Assembly (NCBI GenBank): GCA_964020155.1
Contig: OZ026570.1
Span: 2,181,721-2,245,720, forward strand
Direction of reading: 5' to 3'
Length of the DNA: 64,000 nucleotides
Source: Chondrilla cf. caribensis
Lineage: Eukaryota > Porifera > Demospongiae > Chondrillida > Chondrillidae
Of this stretch, positions 22,319 through 34,094 are shown piece by piece (position 1 is the first letter of the stretch; every line of letters begins with the position of its first letter). The notes beneath the pieces are model-generated. The model was not told where the DNA came from. It was given only the letters and a program-made list of their open reading frames with translations, and ran no database searches. Both the position numbers and the translations under genes were made by a program.

Positions 22319-24962
22319 ATGTTCCAGCTGAACACTATGGTCCTGTTCATAATGGTGGTGCTAGTCACCTACCAAGGTCAGTGAGTTGTATGGCATTGTA
22401 TACATGAAGTGTGTACTGTGTGGTGTATGATGGCTTGTGTAGTAACACTGAATAATAATATGTAAAGTTGTGTGTGCTTATAATTAGTGAATATACCCAG
22501 TACAAATTTGTGGAGGTTTAGTGAATGGTCAGATTTCTCTATACGAGTTAAACTTTCTTCATACTTGTGTCTTGTTGCAGGTATTGGCACAGTTCATGCT
22601 GACCCCACCATCTCCACATCCACTCCTACTCCATGTTATGGAGATGTAGTGACTCTAGTGTGCCACCATCCTGAGGTGGTTAGCAACCGTACCAGATACT
22701 TTATTCAAACACCAGTATGGAAGGAGAATGATGCAACAATTACTATTGCTGATGGCACCATGTACACTACTGAGACTGTAGCAGACCTCACCCATACAAT
22801 CCTTAACATAACCATCACAGTGGACCACTTCAAGGACAAGTCCCTTATGTACTCTTGTGAGCTCATATTGGCTGGTGAGAAAGGAGGACCTACTAGTGAA
22901 GTGGAAACTAGTGGAGTGGTCACTGTAGATCCTGTTGGTGAGTTGTTAGTACATACAAATGTGTACATATGTACGGTTATCGCCTCATCTGACTGTCATC
23001 GATGTTTATCGTACATTGATTCACCTACTCGATACTTGAAGTAGTATTTTACTACTCACTAATACACATGCAAGGATGTGGCAGGCTGGATCTTGAGGCC
23101 AATGCTTCATACAGTACTGGTTCATGTTTCATGAGGTGTATAATTCTGAGCTCTGATAAGGAAATTTACCTTATAATTTATAAACTGTCCCATTGGTTGT
23201 TGCACCATGCCACTTCAATGTATGCTGGCCTGTTTCTGTTAACCTTACTTTTGTGTTGAGATAATATAAGTGTCATCCACTGCACATATTTTTGTGTCCT
23301 GATTCTGACTGTGTTAATACTGAAAAGACTGTTGGAAAACCGAGAATGGTTGACTCTAGTTGCATAATCATTATGCATATCATAGAACAGTGAATTCGTG
23401 TTAATTCACCGCTTTTTATCCGCCACACTTCCACAGTACCAATATAATCTACAATCAATCAATAATGTTTATCCAATTAATCTTCCAAACATGCTTATCC
23501 ATCATATATTTGGAGAATGAACTGTGTCAGATTAACAAGTACTCACTGGACATTCACATGCATATGCAATCACATACATACTTGACATTTCTCACATAAT
23601 GTACTGTCCATTACTGTAGATACAAGTGGTCTATCCTATACATAAGTACAATATGGTATACCCACACCTTCAGCTCAGAATCTACGTCTGTAGACTTCAA
23701 ATGGCTTCACTCTAGAATAGTACAGTTATGGAGGAAGTCTTATCATACATATCTTACATATCACTCCAACTCCCCTTTGTACTGTATGTACATCCAATAC
23801 AGACATAGTACCCATTATGTACATGTGGTTCAATATCACATTCTTAAGTTTTCTGAATGTTATTAATGTATGTTTTATTGTTTATTTATAACACTTTGTT
23901 CAATGCACATGCACACGCAGTGGATACCCTTCCACCAAAGATCACTACAATAGAGTCTCTCACTGAGAGAACCTCACTAACATGGGCACACAACACAGTG
24001 TGTTTTAATACTAGTGACATAGAGTATGTAGTGAGCTGGGTGAACCTGGCTAGTGGTGGTGGTCTCAATGGTACTACTGTGGAGAGGAACTTCACTATAA
24101 GGACTGGAGCAAGGGGGGTGTACCGGGTGAGGATTACAGCTACAGTGAAGGGTTTGTCCAGTGTAGAAGGTGTGACTGCTAACTGGGAGGATAGCAGAAC
24201 TGAAGTACTTGTACATACAGGTGTGTTACCATTGTGTGTGGTGTGTGCATGTCCAAAGATTCACACTCAGAATGTCTCACTACTGCACAGGCCAGCCCAC
24301 TGCTCAAGGTACTGAGGGTGGTGCCTGTTTTGGACGGCCATTTTATCTGACATGTCTCCATGGCTACACTACTGACTATGAAATCACCTGGAATGTGAAT
24401 GGAAGTGGGATTGGGACCAGTGACCAGGTGTATGTTGTGAGAGGGGACATTTTGGTAGTCACGAACATCACTGAGGACCTCTTCTCCAATGTTATCACCA
24501 CCTTCAAATGCTCTGTTCTCCTTAATGGGACTAAGTTCACTGGAGAGCCCTACCTCATGGACCCTATTGGTACAGTGACTCTTGTTTTGTGTGTTATGTG
24601 GAGTGTGCTTCATGGGATGTTTACTCTCTTCAGAGCGTTCCCTCTCACCAGAGGTGACTGTTACAGACTCCACCCCCTACACTATATTGCTGACACTGGA
24701 CCACTCGGAGGTGTGTTTTGAGGACTACACTTTCCACTACAAGATCTCTTGGAGCAGAGAAGATGGAGACTGGTCCCTTCCAGTAAAGGTCCCCCTCATC
24801 CCGTCCTACACCATCACTGGTCTGAGTCCAGGTAGCGAATACAGAGTGAGAGTGTTAGCCGAGAGCAAGGAGGACTCTACTGTAGTCAGTGGACTAGTCA
24901 CTGTCAGAGCAGTCACACTCAGTCAAACAGGTGTGTGTTGAATACTGTCACACATGCGTACC

Positions 24963-25012
<50 letters not shown>

Positions 25013-26355
25013 TGCACATGCACATACGTATACAATACGCACACATTCTCCATCAGCTTGTATTTTGCCTTTTGAGTCCTGACGTATAACAGAAAGGTAT
25101 CCCTAATTTGGAGTTCATATTATATCCACGTTCCCAGAATGGTGTCCTTATTATAAAGGGTTTATTACAAATGTTAAAATTCATTAAATCAACTTTATTG
25201 TTTGTATTTACGTTTGATGCACCCCCTTCAGGTCCTATTATTGGTTTAGCAACCTGTTTCGGGCTCTTCTTTGCCATCACAATAGCCATGTCAACTATTC
25301 TCCTAGTTTTACATGTGAAATCCTTTATTAAGAAGAAGAAAAATGAGAAAGGTAAATATATATATAATATGTATATAACCAAATGTTTATATATAATACA
25401 ATATATATATATATGTATCCCGATTGGTGATATTGTCACTTAAGATCAAAGGGACCGACTGGAGTACATTCGCGATGTACTGGGGTACAACACTGACCCT
25501 ATTAGTGATGTACCCCGGTTTTTAAGTGACTGGTATTAATTAATCAACAGCCATTGTTATGTGCCCATTGTGTATTCTCGGCTGTATTCTTGGCTCGAGC
25601 CACTCTTCGACGTTCTCAACGGGGTTAAAAAAAGGTTGTTTCTCGGATTTTCTATTAGAAGAAGCCATAACCGTTGCTTCGTTCGTTCGGTAAGTATTCT
25701 AAGCATCGTTGGTTCGGCAAGTTTCCTCTTTCGTTCGGTAAATACTCTGATACTCGTTGGTTAGGCAAGTTTCTTTGTTCGTTCGGTAAATACTCTGAAA
25801 CTCGTTGGTTCGATGAGTTTCTTGGTTCGCTCGGTAAATATTCCAAGGCTCGTGGATTCGGCCATTTTCCTCGTTCGTTCGAAAAGCTGTCCTGAAGCTC
25901 GTTGGTTCGGGAAGTACGGGCGGCCAAGAAGCCATCTGAATTGGTTGATAGCCACCTCCAGCTCTTTGAGAAAATCATCTTTTTCGATGTCGTGAACGAA
26001 ATCCATCTCTGCTACTCGTAATCGTGCTATCGAACGGGATACATAATAGTTGTACCCCGCTTTTGGTCGGTACATGGGAATGTACTGAGCTGATATCAGT
26101 TAATTAACCTCGGGCTGCGCCCTCGGTTAATTAACTGATATCCGCTCAGTACATTTCCCATGTACCGACCAAAAGCGGGGTACAACTATTACATATATAT
26201 ATACTGCATATATGTTTGATGTTCACTATCACATTTTGGTCCTTACAGAATCCAACAATGTTGACTCGGACAATGACGTTCCCATGACAACAAACCCCAG
26301 CTACATGAGGACCACTCTGTCCACCCCACACCCTGCACCCACTCATGTCATTTAG
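22319..26355 (+). CDS. Ig/FN3 single-pass membrane receptor, short form
   Basis: Seven exons close in frame to 505 aa: 22319-22376, 22581-22937, 23921-24220, 24291-24569, 24634-24930, 25232-25351, 26249-26355. The signal peptide is MFQLNTMVLFIMVVLVTYQ (residues 1-~26). Ig-like domain ~27-138 has Cys in VTLVCHHPE and MYSCELI. FN3 ~139-238 has SLTWAHN and GVYRVRITA. A second Ig-like domain is at ~239-331 and a second FN3 at ~332-430 (YTITGLSPGSEYRVRVLAE). The membrane segment is ~433-458 (GLATCFGLFFAITIAM), followed by KKKK and a ~50-residue tail with an NPxY-type NPSY near the end. Every internal intron is phase 1, the mark of shuffled modules. It is probably a cell-surface recognition or adhesion protein; the ligand is unknown. 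The last intron contains a mobile element. Exons 1-5 can also splice in frame to the exon at 27019. Confidence 0.8.
23398..23548 (+). mobile_element. pogo-like MITE (family A) in receptor intron 2
   Basis: It begins CAGTGAATTCGTGTTAATTC and ends TCAGATTAACAAGTACTCAC plus TG, with the internal string CAGTACCAATATAATCTACA shared with the copies at 60.2, 61.0, 62.3 and 63.1 kb. The TA target sites have decayed. Confidence 0.7.
24964..25010. repeat. CA microsatellite in receptor intron
   Basis: CA run of about 45 bases immediately after the donor of receptor exon 5. Confidence 0.9.
25440..26192. mobile_element. Inserted element with 48-bp tandem repeats and large palindrome
   Basis: It lies in the last intron of the short receptor form. 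The left part contains GTACTGGGGTACAAC and GATGTACCCCGG. In the middle, about five 48-bp units (25676-25913; GTTCGTTCGGTAAATACTCT core) encode 16-residue repeats in several frames. The minus-strand ORF 26075-25761 contains MDFVHDIEKDDFLKELEVA followed by TERTKKL repeats. The right part, 26044-26192, is a near-perfect palindrome with arms of ~65 bases (GTACCCCGCTTTTGGTCGGT) around CGGGCTGCGCCCTCG. The whole fits a non-autonomous or decayed DNA element; the superfamily was not identified. Confidence 0.6.
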
Positions 26356-26783
26356 AAACACTATAACTCTTACTACTGATCTGATCAATACATAATTACA
26401 TTCCAAATGCAATCATGTGCATTCAAGTGCTAGCATATGTGTCCAGTCACGTGCTAGCATACATGGGCAGTCACGATAGTCTATAGAATAGATATGAACT
26501 GAAAGTATCAGTGAACACCTGGACCTGGTGCTTTCAACTGATAGTTAACCCTTTAACATGTCATGTTACATCACCTTAACCCTTCTGTTAGCAGGTTTAT
26601 ATATCACTGACCGGTGTACATAATTATTATGTACTTGAATCGTTCATTTGTACATATGTAATATTGTGTGTATATTACGTGCAGTATGCGTGAGTCTTAC
26701 TTTTATTTACTCTCGAGTCTACTGCTTTCCAACAACACTTAGTTGTGAAGTGTTTCAACTGATAGGACCAAGGACATACGTAC
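26356..26783. other. Gap between receptor units
   Basis: I searched for a signal-peptide exon ending in phase 1 that could start the second receptor unit and found none. It holds short AT-rich sequence with two ~22-base direct repeats (GTGCTAGCATA units near 26430-26465). Confidence 0.5.
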
Positions 26784-26951
26784 ATAGGTAGAAGACATTC
26801 CTTCAGTTCTCACATTCCAAACACTTCCACATCTGTTCATTAGTTTATGGATTTGTTGAGATTCATCCGTAATATTTTCACCAATCTTGTATCGACCACG
26901 CTTAGTGTTTGGTAGTTCATATGATGAACACGTGCAAGTGATTGAACCACC
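26784..26951 (-). CDS. Candidate isolated exon on the minus strand, GAS2-like pattern
   Basis: On the minus strand an acceptor TAATTGCAG precedes 56 codons, followed by a GTACGTATG donor at 26783. The peptide contains ITCTCSSYELPNTKRGRYKI and WNVRTEG. The spacing of CxC, GRYKIG and VWNVRTEG recalls the GAS2 microtubule-binding domain (RYRIGD ... VMVRVGGGW), but the match is partial. No partner exon on this strand was found, so it could be an exon fragment, a pseudogene or chance. Confidence 0.25.
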
Positions 26952-27018
26952 CTGCAATTACATGCATTAGCGGATATGTTAATAAGCCTTGAAACATGCA
27001 TACTCTTGTATGCTACAG

Positions 27019-30000
27019 ATCTGGTCCCACCTCACATCACGAACATAGACGCTCTGGAGTCCAAGATCACTGTTAGATGGACCCCCCAACCCTGTAATAA
27101 TGCTGTGATGTATAATGTGTCCTGGATGTACACCAATGATGATGGTACTACTACTACTGCTAGTGGAGTCTCTGACCAGGTCACCAACTACACTATCCCA
27201 ACCTTTGTACAAGGAGTGTACACTGTGTCAGTCCAAGCTGCTGATAGTATGGGTAATGTAGGACCAGCAGCTAGTGAATTGGTGAAATCCAGTGAGTACT
27301 ATAGCTCCACACTCTATCTTGATGATAGTGTAATGATCAATTCTTCTCTCTGTAGCCTACCCTCGACCCACTACTGATGCTCCTCCTTGTGAGGACAGAT
27401 GGCTTAATCTAACATGTCTACTCAGTGGACTATACCATGATAGGAGATCACATTTCATCTGGATGGATGGGAATGGTCCACTTGATAACTCTACTCCATA
27501 CAGCATCACCGGTGCTCAGTTGATGATAGCTAACATCAGTGCTTTGAGTGGCGAGGATCACAAGGCTATTCGATGCTGTGAAGTCTTGAGCAATGGAATA
27601 GTAGTGAAAGGTGTACAATACTACGTGGAACCACTCAGTACGTAGTTACATAAATTTGGTGTCACCATTACTACTTCATTTCTAGATATGTAGAGTAACT
27701 ACACTGTTAGTTTTAATATAATTAACCCTTCTCTCCTCTCCACCAGCCCACCCAGGTCCTCCTGAAGTAACTATAGCAACAACAGGTTCCACTATCATTT
27801 TAACATGGAACACTGCACTACATTGTTTCGAGTCTGAAAAGTTCACCTTTGTTGTAATTTGGAATGAGATTGGAAGTGGGACCAGTACCAATGTGACCAC
27901 CTCATCCTCTCCATACACCATCAGTGGACTCCAACCTGGTACCTCTTATCAGATCAGTTTACAAGTTGTGGGTGGATTGGGAGTGGTCAGTGGAATCAGT
28001 GTGCTTAATGTAACAACACTTGGTAAGTGGAATCTAATAGTGTAGCTTCATGTGCTCAACTGTAAGTATGTACAAGTGTATTTGTTAGGAAGTCAATGTT
28101 ACATATGTCCACGTGAAGCACATCTCCTGACCCACCAGGTGACCACACCTCATGAAAATAATTATAATATTATAACAATAATCAGTAGTGGAATCTACTG
28201 TGCACAATGTGATAGTGTGTGCAGTCTAGTGTATACATGTTGTATATGGTGTACTTATGTACATGGTGTGTGCTTTACATGGTGTGTGTGGTGTACATGG
28301 TGTGTGTGGTGAACATGGTGTATGTGATGTACATGGTGTGTGTGGCGTACATGGTGTGTGTGGTGAACATGGTGTATGTGATGTACATGGTGTGTGTGGT
28401 GAACATGGTGTATGTGATGTACATGGTGTGTGTGGCGTACATGGTGTGTGTGGTGAACATGGTGTATGTGATGTACATGGTGTGTGTGGTGAACATGGTG
28501 TATGTGATGTACATGGTGTGTGTGGTGTACATGGTACATACAACATCCCCAACACAGCTGATGTACATACAACATCCCCAGCACACCTGCATGATGTACG
28601 TATGTGCATATTTACATATGATGTATCCTCTGATACACTGCAAGATCGATAATGTAATTTGTCTCATTTGTAATTTCATCAATGTGTACGATTAGCAACT
28701 TATGTGTAAATCTGATTGACAATTTTTGTTCAAAGAACTTGAATCTGGACCAAAATTGTGACTTTTACCTCAATCTGACTCCCTATGCGATGGAAACAAT
28801 TAACCTTGCAAATACTGCTCGAAACTTGTCCGTTGACCTGTGCTACATGGCTTATGTATACACAGATTTTCCTTTGATCTACCCCTCAACCAGGATACAA
28901 AATTAACTCTATAAGATATGTTTTGAACTTAACGTACATATGTACTGGTTACTCTATTGATACATATGCTACTTATTAAAGGTTGTTTGGTGAGTTTGAC
29001 AAGAATTGCTGTGAACTAAAGGAGGAGTTTGCAAACAAGAGATTTGGTAATTTATTGTAGTATTGTACTTATTGATCTTCATTATATTTCCATAGCTGAG
29101 ACACCTACAGAAGGATACAACTCTACCACTGTTGCTGCCATTGCTGGTGTTGTTTCAGTAATAATCATTATGACTGTTCTCATAGCAATTGCTCTTGTGG
29201 TATCTCATTGTCGAAAGACAAGTGTACGAGGAAACTATGACACTGGACCCAGGGAACATGTATGTGAAGTGTACTTATACAAACTGTGTGCTGTGTTTGT
29301 ACCGTGAGTCTACCAGGTGGTTGTAGTATGTGTATATGTGTGTATTCTTGAAAGCCAAACCACTGCATCACTAATGCTGTCATTTACCAGGACCCCAATC
29401 CACCAGCCTCCAGTAATCCCTCCAGTAATAGGATGTCTGGAACATTTCGTTATGCTCAAGTTGACTTTGAAAGGAATCCTCAAACTAGAATTCCTCCTCC
29501 TCCTGTGGAGGGAGTGACATATGCAGAACCCGTAGGAGTTGGAGAGGAAGATGTGAGTGTTTGTGTACATGGACACTCAGTGTTGACCCTATTGTGTGTG
29601 TGGCTACTTATCTGTGTTCTCTTGTAGAGTCAGGCAAATGATGGTGAAACCAAGTCAGAATTACCTACTAAACAAAAGCTCTGTCACAACGGTAAAATAT
29701 GTATGTATAATTCAATATACATCTTTGCATATTGTTATGACACTCATTTTATACTCTTACTTCAGTCGAGAAGTTTAGATTTGATGTAGTTGATGCTCTT
29801 GTGTCAATTGGAGTGCGTTACTCTGGTGTGGAAACAGGAGTCCCACACTTCACTGCAGATTACAATGGCATCCATTTTGTTGTCACCTGCATGTACACTT
29901 CATCTGATGTGACACTTGAAGACATCGGCCATGTTGTTGAAGCCAAGCAAGTGACTGGCTCCACCAAGGGTCTCCTGATATCAAACCAGTCCACCATCCC

Positions 30001-33000
30001 ATCCAAGTGCCTTCTAACACTGGAGGATGCTGGTTGTCAGTTTGTGCCTGTTGGTGGGTATGGGGAGAAAGGATGGGAGGACAGGATGATTGACAAGTTC
30101 AAAGATGTCTTACCCAAAGTAGCCAATGGTGATTATGAGGTCGGTTCCTCCATCTTGACAGTACATTGTACAAGGTGATATGATCATCTACCTCTCATAA
30201 CAGAGTGAAGAAGACCTTCCAACCTCTGAACAGGAGACCACTCCTCCACCTTCTTGCATCTTCCAACTAGGAACAGGTCCAGCACCTGTCCATTATAACA
30301 ATAGCAATACTAACAAGGTTACGAACAAGAGGTGGACCTTATCTGATGAACATTGTGTAGAGTCTCGGGAAGAGACACCTGTGAGTATACGCATATGAAT
30401 GCATGTCTGTATGGATGCAACGTGCAGTCAATGTCTGTCCTATTGTATAGCTGTGTCATAATGACTGTTCTACCAGCACTTTCCGAAGCCCTGAGGTGAG
30501 TCACATGATCAGTACTCACAGTACAACACATGTAGTTGGGACGTAAGTAGTTGCACAATATGATACTCGTAACAACTTTCTGTTCACTATGCAAAGTGCT
30601 TGAGTGCATAGAGACAAGTAGCTTCCTCTTTTGGATACATGCACTCAGTGTGTATGTACATGACTCACGAGCCATACATGGTCCACTGCCTCTCTCTATA
30701 TTGTAGAATAAAACATTTACAACCATTGTGAAGACTGAGTTTCATGCACTTGACAATCAAAATGTAAGAGTTATCTTTTCTGAAGTAGCCAATGATGACA
30801 GTGAGGTCAGTTCCTCCATCTTGATCCACTACCTCCCATTACAGAGTGAAGACCTTCAGACCCATGAACAAGTGGTTGACTCTTCACCAGTGGTTTTACC
30901 TAAGTGCCCCCTGCCCACCAAAACTGGTCCTCCCTCTGACTATCAAGGTGGCTACTCATTTGTATATCAAGTGAGTACCCCACCCTCACTACATCACATG
31001 GTGACATATCCATCTTCCTCATTCTCAATGTCCTACATGTAGGATGGATGTACTACGCCCATTGTTGGTGGGCAGTACTCAATATACATGCCTCGAATCA
31101 CCAGTGGATTGTTTATGTCATCCTTCGAGTGCAAACTATCCGATGAGGAGGAAGAGATTTTTTATAAGAGGGTGAGTGTTGCATCGAGTAATAGCCGTAT
31201 TATATTCTGAGTGAAACACAGATGATTGTTCATGTACTGAACTTCTACGTGACTTTAATGATATGAATCAGTACTGTGAATCAGCTGTGTATAATTATAT
31301 TGTATAATAATCAAGTGATTAGTCAATTAACCTCCTGATTCATTCTGCCTGAAAGTGGGTGAAGCCTTGTAAAGATACGTAATGTAGTAATCTTTTAATC
31401 CTTACACTAGCCGCAGTGCATGAGCAGATTTCCACCTTAAAATATGTGCTCAGTGTATCCAATACAATTATTTTGACACGGTCAACTCCATCTCTAAGAA
31501 GAGATACTAATATGCATTGAAACCAGACTATTTTCACTGGGAACACGTCCCACGTTGTAAAATGAAGGCAAGAACGGGTCTTGGCTGCGTGTGACTGACT
31601 AGAAGCCACTTCCAATTCATAGGCCAAGTAGTCTCCCAATGGATGTGATGTGGAGTCTTCCGACTGCTTTGTAGATGCTGCCTGCAGTAACCCCTATATT
31701 ATTCCCATTCAGACTTCTGGTATATAATGCTTGATAGATATATTATGTGGTACTACAATAGACACTCCAAACTACGTAGTTCAGAGTGTCTGTGGTACAT
31801 ATAATCACAACAGTGAATTTATATTATAATTTATATTACGTGAAAAAAAAATTCAAATTTCAAATTACTAATTTGTATTTCTAAGTTCATTATAGAGACT
31901 ATATAAGTTATGCATTGTGATAATATGGTTAGGAATACCTTTCTGCTGAAGACGACCCACAGGGTTAAAACAACCATGTCCAGATGAAGAACTCTCTTCA
32001 ACAGACTGCGTTTCTCAACGCTCCAGAATCCAAATGGATTTTCACCACAACAATAACTTAATTCCTGTTACCCTCATCTAATTACTTCCTATGATTAGTC
32101 AGTTTGTTTCAGTTTGCAGTACTGATGATAATCAGATTCAACATCTAAAGTCAATTAATCAGTTAATTGTCTCAGCTCTAATTCATGCTTTATATTTACA
32201 CTTAGGTCCCCTGGGAGGAGGTGGAGGAAGAGGAAGCAATATGCACCCCAGTGCAAGAAACCCCACTAACTACCTGTTCTCTGGTTTCACCATCAACTGC
32301 TGTCTCTATTGGCAACCTTGAATATCCAGAGGAACCACTCCCTACGGCTGCCTTTGTTGCTAATGTGAAATGTCCAGAAATGCTACCGATGGCTCTCACT
32401 GAATCCTTTTATGAATGTCCTGATGTACTGAAGGCAGCAGATTCCAACATCTCCCCTGAACCAGATTCTGTGGTATGTGTGTGGACTTATATATACATAT
32501 CACTTGCATCCTTTATACTGAAGGTATTTTATGTGCAGTATATACATATATCATGTATGTATGTACGTTTGTGGTTACAGTGTTTTCAGGATAGGTTGCG
32601 GCACACGCATTGCAGTGCTGAAAAATAAACCTTCACTCGTGATTGGTCATATTTCATAGGGAAGTCAATTTTTCAGACATTTAGTAAATCCAAACCAACA
32701 ATTTAAATGTATATCTCCCTAATAGCATCGTACAGGGTGTGTGATTTTTCTCGTCATTGCACCCCAATTTGGCATTAGTGCACTGTGGTTTGTGCATGTC
32801 CTGTACATGTGTTCCTATACACACTTCCCTTTGATCCACCCATTAACCAGAACTCAATCATTTCTGAAAGCACGGACTCTCCGTCAGTGAACCAAACACC
32901 AACACAGTTCAGTGGGAAGACTTACAGCTTTCTTGGTGGCCTTGAAACAGCTTTGCGTCTATCACAGCGTCAACATAACTGGGGATTGTGGACAAGCAAG

Positions 33001-33126
33001 AAGACTGAATCGGTTCAGCATATGCGGAAGAGAAATGATATGGCCTACGATGAAAAGGGAAAGCTGTGTTGTACATTTTTGCTCACCTCTTCCAGACAGC
33101 TCTCCCCCACAGTGGAGCATTGTTAG
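27019..33126 (+). CDS. FN3-Ig-FN3-TM receptor unit with Mrr-like cytoplasmic domain
   Basis: Fourteen exons stay in frame: 27019-27291 (FN3), 27356-27637 (Ig-like), 27747-28022 (FN3, YTISGLQPGTSYQISLQV), 29096-29259 (TM, GVVSVIIIMTVLIAIALVV), 29391-29552, 29628-29691, 29766-30139, 30204-30380, 30451-30495, 30707-30763, 30845-30970, 31043-31171, 32206-32472, 32851-33126. Together they give 2672 nt. No start or signal peptide is evident; ATG 26976 would read through the acceptor. Exons 1-5 of the upstream unit (1291 nt, phase 1) splice in frame to 27019, giving 3963 nt, exactly 1320 codons plus stop. This long form is the favoured model. The tail has Tyr motifs (RYAQV, VTYAEP), acidic and Pro-rich stretches, and at 29766-30139 a globular domain with an Mrr-type pattern (FDVVDALVSIGV, NGIHFVVTCMY, STKGLLIS). 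Function is unknown; signalling is inferred. Confidence 0.7.
28215..28545 (+). repeat. GT-rich minisatellite in receptor intron
   Basis: Units of ~18-36 bases (GTACATGGTGTGTGTGGTG and GAACATGGTGTATGTGAT alternating) fill ~330 bases. Frames here are open on both strands because the units are multiples of three and lack stops; they are not genes. Confidence 0.9.
31557..31597 (-). mobile_element. Half copy of the palindromic MITE
   Basis: AAAATGAAGGCAAGAACGGG followed by TCTTGGCTGCGTGTGACT matches one arm of the element at 21738-21841. The other arm is missing. Confidence 0.55.
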
Positions 33127-34094
33127 TGGTGTGAACAAGTATGAAGATAACCTCGAGTCATCCTACTAGGCCTACCTAAACTGCTAATCTATTATGCTAT
33201 GTGCCATAGTAATATTTTGCAGCATCATTGTATGTAGTAGTTTTTCTTTAGCTACAACAACACTAAACTCTTAGTGTGATGTACATCTCAGTAGTGTTAG
33301 GTCATGTATTGTAATATACACATTCCTTAGTAAGTATATTACTGAATACTTAATGTGTCCATGAATAACCAATCATTATCATAACATTTTCTATCTATCA
33401 GTATGTATGACATTGTATTAGTGGTGCAGAAACTCTGTATGTACCTATATTATAGCTGTCATGTCACATATATAGAATATAGTAGTGCATAGTACTTTAC
33501 ATGTATACAAATAGGTGAGTGTGTCCCTATACAAACCTTCAAATATCTGTAGTGGAAGTGTTGACCAATCCACGACCTCATGTCTTCATCCTATTGTGGT
33601 TAGTACAAGTGGTATGCACACAGTCCAGCAGGACAGGTTACATGTAGCAACTATAGTTGAATGATTGTATGCTAATGGTTAGTTGTTCATATACGCATGT
33701 ATGGGTGTGTATTGGATAAATCTTATGTACATGTGTATAATATTGTCTAATTGGTACATGTACATTATCTTGAGTTTTGAATATATAGGACTATAATATT
33801 ATACTCTGAGTTGACAACTGAGAGACTATCATATTATATATTATGTATATATAATATATACGTACAGTGCAACTTGCATAATAAGTACCTTGGTTAGTAC
33901 ATACGTACGTACTCCTGATTATTATAGTGTGTAAATACACATCAATCATGCAGTCCCTGGCATGTTAATAACTATAATAAAATATTACTATAAACTAATA
34001 TACCGTGCATAATATTATACTGCATCATATGTACATATTATAGTTGCTTGCAGTTATTGGACCTACAGACAATCTCAGCTTGCGATAAAACTCA
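33127..34094. other. Intergenic, AT-rich, repeat-derived
   Basis: No gene is seen. 33460-33760 is a diverged copy of ~18600-18950. The string GCAACTTGCATAATAAGTAC (33869) belongs to a dispersed repeat also seen near 16441, 41350 and 44785. Confidence 0.45.

Noticed and set aside
25676..25913. Regular 48-bp spacing that might suggest a CRISPR array
   Set aside because: The whole 48-bp unit is repeated, with no unique spacers, and the context is an intron of an animal gene.
28219..28695. Overlapping 110-158-codon ORFs on both strands
   Set aside because: Produced by the stop-free GT-rich minisatellite inside a receptor intron.
28682..28906. 75-codon ORF that looks protein-like, in the receptor intron
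   Set aside because: No acceptor joins it in phase with the preceding FN3 exon; candidate acceptors lead to stops within ten codons.
29766..30139. Reading this receptor exon as a TIR or kinase domain
   Set aside because: No kinase motifs (GxG, HRD, DFG) and no TIR box 1/2 are present; the strand-helix pattern fits an Mrr-like fold better.
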